This document shows positions 4,981-7,286 of a stretch of DNA of 7,286 nt, in pieces; the stretch's first letter is position 1; the number at the start of each line of letters is the position of its first letter. Source of the stretch: Cellvibrionaceae bacterium (GTDB lineage Bacteria; Pseudomonadota; Gammaproteobacteria; Pseudomonadales; Cellvibrionaceae). The notes below the pieces were generated by a model. The model made no database searches. It saw only the letters and a program-made list of their open reading frames with translations, and had not been told where the DNA came from. Location: assembly GCA_025800435.1 (NCBI GenBank), contig JAOXRV010000201.1, positions 1-7,286 on the forward strand. Reading direction: 5' to 3'. Position numbers and translations under genes: made by a program.

Positions 4981-6327
4981 ATGAGTACTCCCCGCGGACA
5001 ATTTTCATCCAAAACCGGCTTTATCATGGCCGCCGCCGGCTCCGCCGTGGGCCTGGGTAATATCTGGGGCTTTCCCACCCAAACCGCCAGCAACGGCGGC
5101 GCCGCCTTTGTACTGGTCTACCTGATACTGGCCTTCGCCCTGGCCTACCCGGCGCTGATGGCCGAACTGACCCTGGGCCGCCACTCCCGCGCCAACACCA
5201 TCGACTCCCTGGCCGCGGTAGCGCACCGGGCCAGCACCAAGTTTTTTGGCCGCGCGGTGGGCTGGTACGGGCTGATTGTGGCCAGCTTGATTCTCAGCTT
5301 TTATACCGTGGTGGCCGGCTGGATGCTGGCCTACCTGTTTGCCCCCATCTGCCAAATGCTGGGCATGGCCGAGCTGCAGCAATGGCTGACCAGCCAGAGC
5401 TTAGCCCGCGATCTTATTTTTGGCGGCCTGTTTGCCGGCCTGACCATGGCCATTATCGCCGGCGGTGTGGAAGCGGGGATCGAGCGCTGGTCCAGCCGCC
5501 TAATGCCGGCGCTGATTATTTTGCTGATGCTGCTGATAATCTATGTGCTGATGCAAGAGGGCGCTAACGAAGGCCTAAAACTGTACCTGCTACCAGACCT
5601 GAGCCAAGTCACCAACCCACAACTTATTGTGAACGCCATGGGCCAGGCATTTTTCTCGCTCTCTTTAGGCGTAGGCACCATGATGATTTACGGTTCCTAC
5701 CTGAGCAAAGACGATAGCCTGCCGCGCCTGGGTGCCATTGTTACCACCGTCGACGTGGGCATTGCCTTTACCGCCGGCCTGCTGATTATTCCAGCCATGT
5801 TTGTGGCCCAACACCACGGCGCCACTATTTATGCCGAGGGCGGCTCACTGTTGGCCGGGCCAGATTTAATTTTCCAGGTGCTGCCAGTACTGTTTGACTC
5901 TATGGGGGCCGCGGGGCCGTTTGTGGCACTGGCATTTTTCGGCCTGATGACCATCGCCTCGCTGACTTCTTCCATCTCCATGCTGGAAGTACCGGTGGCC
6001 CGTGCGGTAGAGCGCAGCGAGCTGCCGCGCCCCACCCTGACGTTTATTATCGGCGGCATTATATTTGCCATCAGCGCAGTAATTATCGCCAACTTCGGCC
6101 AATTGTTTGGCCTGGTGGTGGACTTTACCACCAAATACAGCCAGCCCATTTTGGGCATTATGCTGTGTATTTTTGCCGGCTGGGTGATGCACCGCGACCG
6201 CCTCTTGCGCGAACTGAAAGAGGGCCACGAAGATATTGAGCAGACCCTGTTCTGGAAGATCTGGCCCATCTATGTACGCTTTTTCTGCCCCGCTTTAATT
6301 CTGTTGAGTTTCTGGCAAAGTCTCTAA
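4981..6327 (+). CDS. Sodium-dependent NSS/SNF-family transporter
   Basis: This is an inner-membrane Na+ symporter of the neurotransmitter:sodium symporter family, 448 aa with about 11-12 hydrophobic segments, probably carrying an amino acid-like substrate. The TM1 signature is intact around AAAGSAVGLGNIWGFP (17-32): the unwound glycines and Asn27 are present, but Gly30 occupies the place of the extracellular-gate arginine (LeuT R30, in RFP). TM6 reads FSLSLGVG (225-232), close to the LeuT pattern, and TM8 has SLTSSISMLE (327-336) with the Thr-Ser pair expected at the second sodium site. It is clearly paralogous to, but far from identical with, the transporter at 2412-3803. GAGAAG 6 bases before the ATG serves as a weak Shine-Dalgarno. 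It overlaps the next gene by one base (TAATG), so the two are probably translated together. Confidence 0.95.
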   Translation: MSTPRGQFSSKTGFIMAAAGSAVGLGNIWGFPTQTASNGGAAFVLVYLILAFALAYPALMAELTLGRHSRANTIDSLAAVAHRASTKFFGRAVGWYGLIVASLILSFYTVVAGWMLAYLFAPICQMLGMAELQQWLTSQSLARDLIFGGLFAGLTMAIIAGGVEAGIERWSSRLMPALIILLMLLIIYVLMQEGANEGLKLYLLPDLSQVTNPQLIVNAMGQAFFSLSLGVGTMMIYGSYLSKDDSLPRLGAIVTTVDVGIAFTAGLLIIPAMFVAQHHGATIYAEGGSLLAGPDLIFQVLPVLFDSMGAAGPFVALAFFGLMTIASLTSSISMLEVPVARAVERSELPRPTLTFIIGGIIFAISAVIIANFGQLFGLVVDFTTKYSQPILGIMLCIFAGWVMHRDRLLRELKEGHEDIEQTLFWKIWPIYVRFFCPALILLSFWQSL

Positions 6328-7088
6328 TGCAACTGACCGACAGCCACTGCCATCTGGATTTTGCCGAGTTTAGCGACCCGGCAGCTCTGTGGCAGCAGTG
6401 TCGCCAACAGGGCATTGAACGCTTAATTATTCCCGCCACCGAACCGGGCAACTGGGCAAGCATCGCCAAGCTTGCGACCGGCTTGGAAGGGGTTTACTGG
6501 GCCGCCGGGCTGCACCCCTGGTGGGCGGAGCAATACCAGTTAGACCCAGCGCAATTACAGCGAGCCCTAAGCGAGCCCAATTGTATTGCGCTGGGCGAGT
6601 GCGGCCTAGACGGCGGCCGCCCACAAAGCGAGCAGCACCTACAAGCCCTGGCCACACAAATCGAAGTGGCCAAAAGCCAGCAACTGCCACTGATACTGCA
6701 CGGCCATAAGGCCCACAATGGGCTGCTGGAATTGCTGCGCCACTACCGCCCAGCCGGCGGGGTGATACACGCCTTTAGCGGCAGCCTTGAGCTGGCCCAA
6801 CAATATATTAAGCTGGGCTTTGCCATCGGCATTGGCGCTGCCATCAGCTACGAGCGGGCCAAAAAAACCCGCAACACCGCCGCTACCCTACCACTGGAAA
6901 GTATTGTGCTGGAAACCGATGCCCCGGCCATGCCTCTGGCCGGCGCCCAGGGCAAACCCAACTCACCCCTGGCGCTATTACAGGTGGCGCAAATACTGGC
7001 CGAGTTGCGCGGTGAAAGTATCGATACCATTGCCAGCGTCACCAGTGCCAATTGCGATGCTATTTTTAATTTTCCAGCGCCCACTTAA
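6327..7088 (+). CDS. yjjV: TatD-family metal-dependent hydrolase, YjjV-like
   Basis: This is a TIM-barrel amidohydrolase-superfamily enzyme of the TatD family, 253 aa, cytoplasmic. Relatives are metal-dependent deoxyribonucleases or D-aminoacyl-tRNA-type hydrolases; the true substrate of the YjjV branch is unsettled. The metal ligands are visible: DSHCHLD (H7, H9), GECGLD (E91), LILHGH (H125), HAFSG (H148) and ETDAP (D198). GLHPWW (61-66) and the MPLAGAQGKPNSP segment after ETDAP resemble E. coli YjjV more than TatD, as far as I recall. No part is missing. The ATG shares its A with the stop codon of the transporter upstream, indicating translational coupling. A cysteine desulfurase follows 41 bp later on the same strand. 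Confidence 0.93.
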   Translation: MQLTDSHCHLDFAEFSDPAALWQQCRQQGIERLIIPATEPGNWASIAKLATGLEGVYWAAGLHPWWAEQYQLDPAQLQRALSEPNCIALGECGLDGGRPQSEQHLQALATQIEVAKSQQLPLILHGHKAHNGLLELLRHYRPAGGVIHAFSGSLELAQQYIKLGFAIGIGAAISYERAKKTRNTAATLPLESIVLETDAPAMPLAGAQGKPNSPLALLQVAQILAELRGESIDTIASVTSANCDAIFNFPAPT

Positions 7089-7129
7089 GATGACCCAATG
7101 CGCAAAGTGCTATTGAGCAGAGAACACCA

Positions 7130-7286
7130 ATGACACCCAACCCCAGCCCATTTGCTGTCGCTAATCTGCGCGCCCAGTTCCCGGTGTTTCAATCGAGCCA
7201 AAATCAAAACCTGGTCTATCTCGATAATGCCGCCACCGCGCAAAAGCCCGAGCCGGTTATCGAGGCAATGGCCGACTACTACCGCC
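7130..7286 (+). CDS. Cysteine desulfurase (SufS/CsdA type), 5' part
   Basis: The gene runs off the window; 52 codons are visible. The translation contains LRAQFPVF (13-20) followed by LVYLDNAATAQKPEPVIEAM (28-47), the N-terminal hallmark of the class-V aminotransferase-fold, group II desulfurases SufS and CsdA. These PLP enzymes take sulfur from L-cysteine as a persulfide for Fe-S cluster assembly or other thio-cofactors. The PLP lysine and active cysteine lie outside the window, so SufS and CsdA cannot be separated. The chosen ATG gives a normal leader of about 12 residues. Upstream AGAG, about 6 bases before it, is a modest Shine-Dalgarno. It lies 41 bp after the TatD-family gene and may belong to the same transcript. 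Confidence 0.9.
   Translation, partial: MTPNPSPFAVANLRAQFPVFQSSQNQNLVYLDNAATAQKPEPVIEAMADYYR

Overview
The window looks like ordinary chromosome from a marine-type gammaproteobacterium in the broad Pseudomonas / Cellvibrio / Marinobacter neighbourhood. The evidence is the linkage of fur, bamE (omlA/smpA), rnfH, ratA and smpB, and a Pseudomonas-type Fur that keeps only one cysteine. The genus cannot be fixed from sequence alone. I recognise no phage, plasmid, CRISPR or defence genes.

Layout. Positions 1-142 hold a 37-bp direct repeat in two copies and no gene. On the minus strand follow an unrecognised 186-aa protein (143-703) and fur (781-1194), separated by a strong hairpin. bamE (1274-1627, plus) diverges from fur and converges, with a 3-bp gap, on a minus-strand operon: an NSS-family sodium-dependent transporter (2412-3803), ratA (1958-2404) and rnfH (1631-1948). 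The ribosome binding sites of ratA and rnfH overlap the stop codon of the gene before them. smpB (4023-4496, plus) diverges from this operon across a roughly 150-bp palindromic repeat element. After smpB comes a 484-bp non-coding stretch (4497-4980) with two further long inverted-repeat elements and a third, partial copy of the left-edge repeat. A second plus-strand operon follows: another NSS transporter (4981-6327), a YjjV-type TatD-family hydrolase sharing one base with it (6327-7088), and the start of a SufS/CsdA-type cysteine desulfurase (7130 to the window end).

Functionally this is housekeeping: iron regulation (Fur), outer-membrane assembly (BamE), trans-translation and ribosome rescue (SmpB), a START-domain lipid- or quinone-binding protein (RatA), a ubiquitin-fold protein (RnfH), two amino-acid-type sodium symporters, a metal-dependent hydrolase and sulfur mobilisation. 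I found no new multi-gene system. The unusual material is mostly non-coding: at least four distinct repeat or palindrome types sit in the gaps, mainly around smpB. In addition, smpB lacks a Shine-Dalgarno and has TATAAT so close to its ATG that a leaderless message is possible, and the two transporters have atypical residues at the NSS substrate and gate positions.
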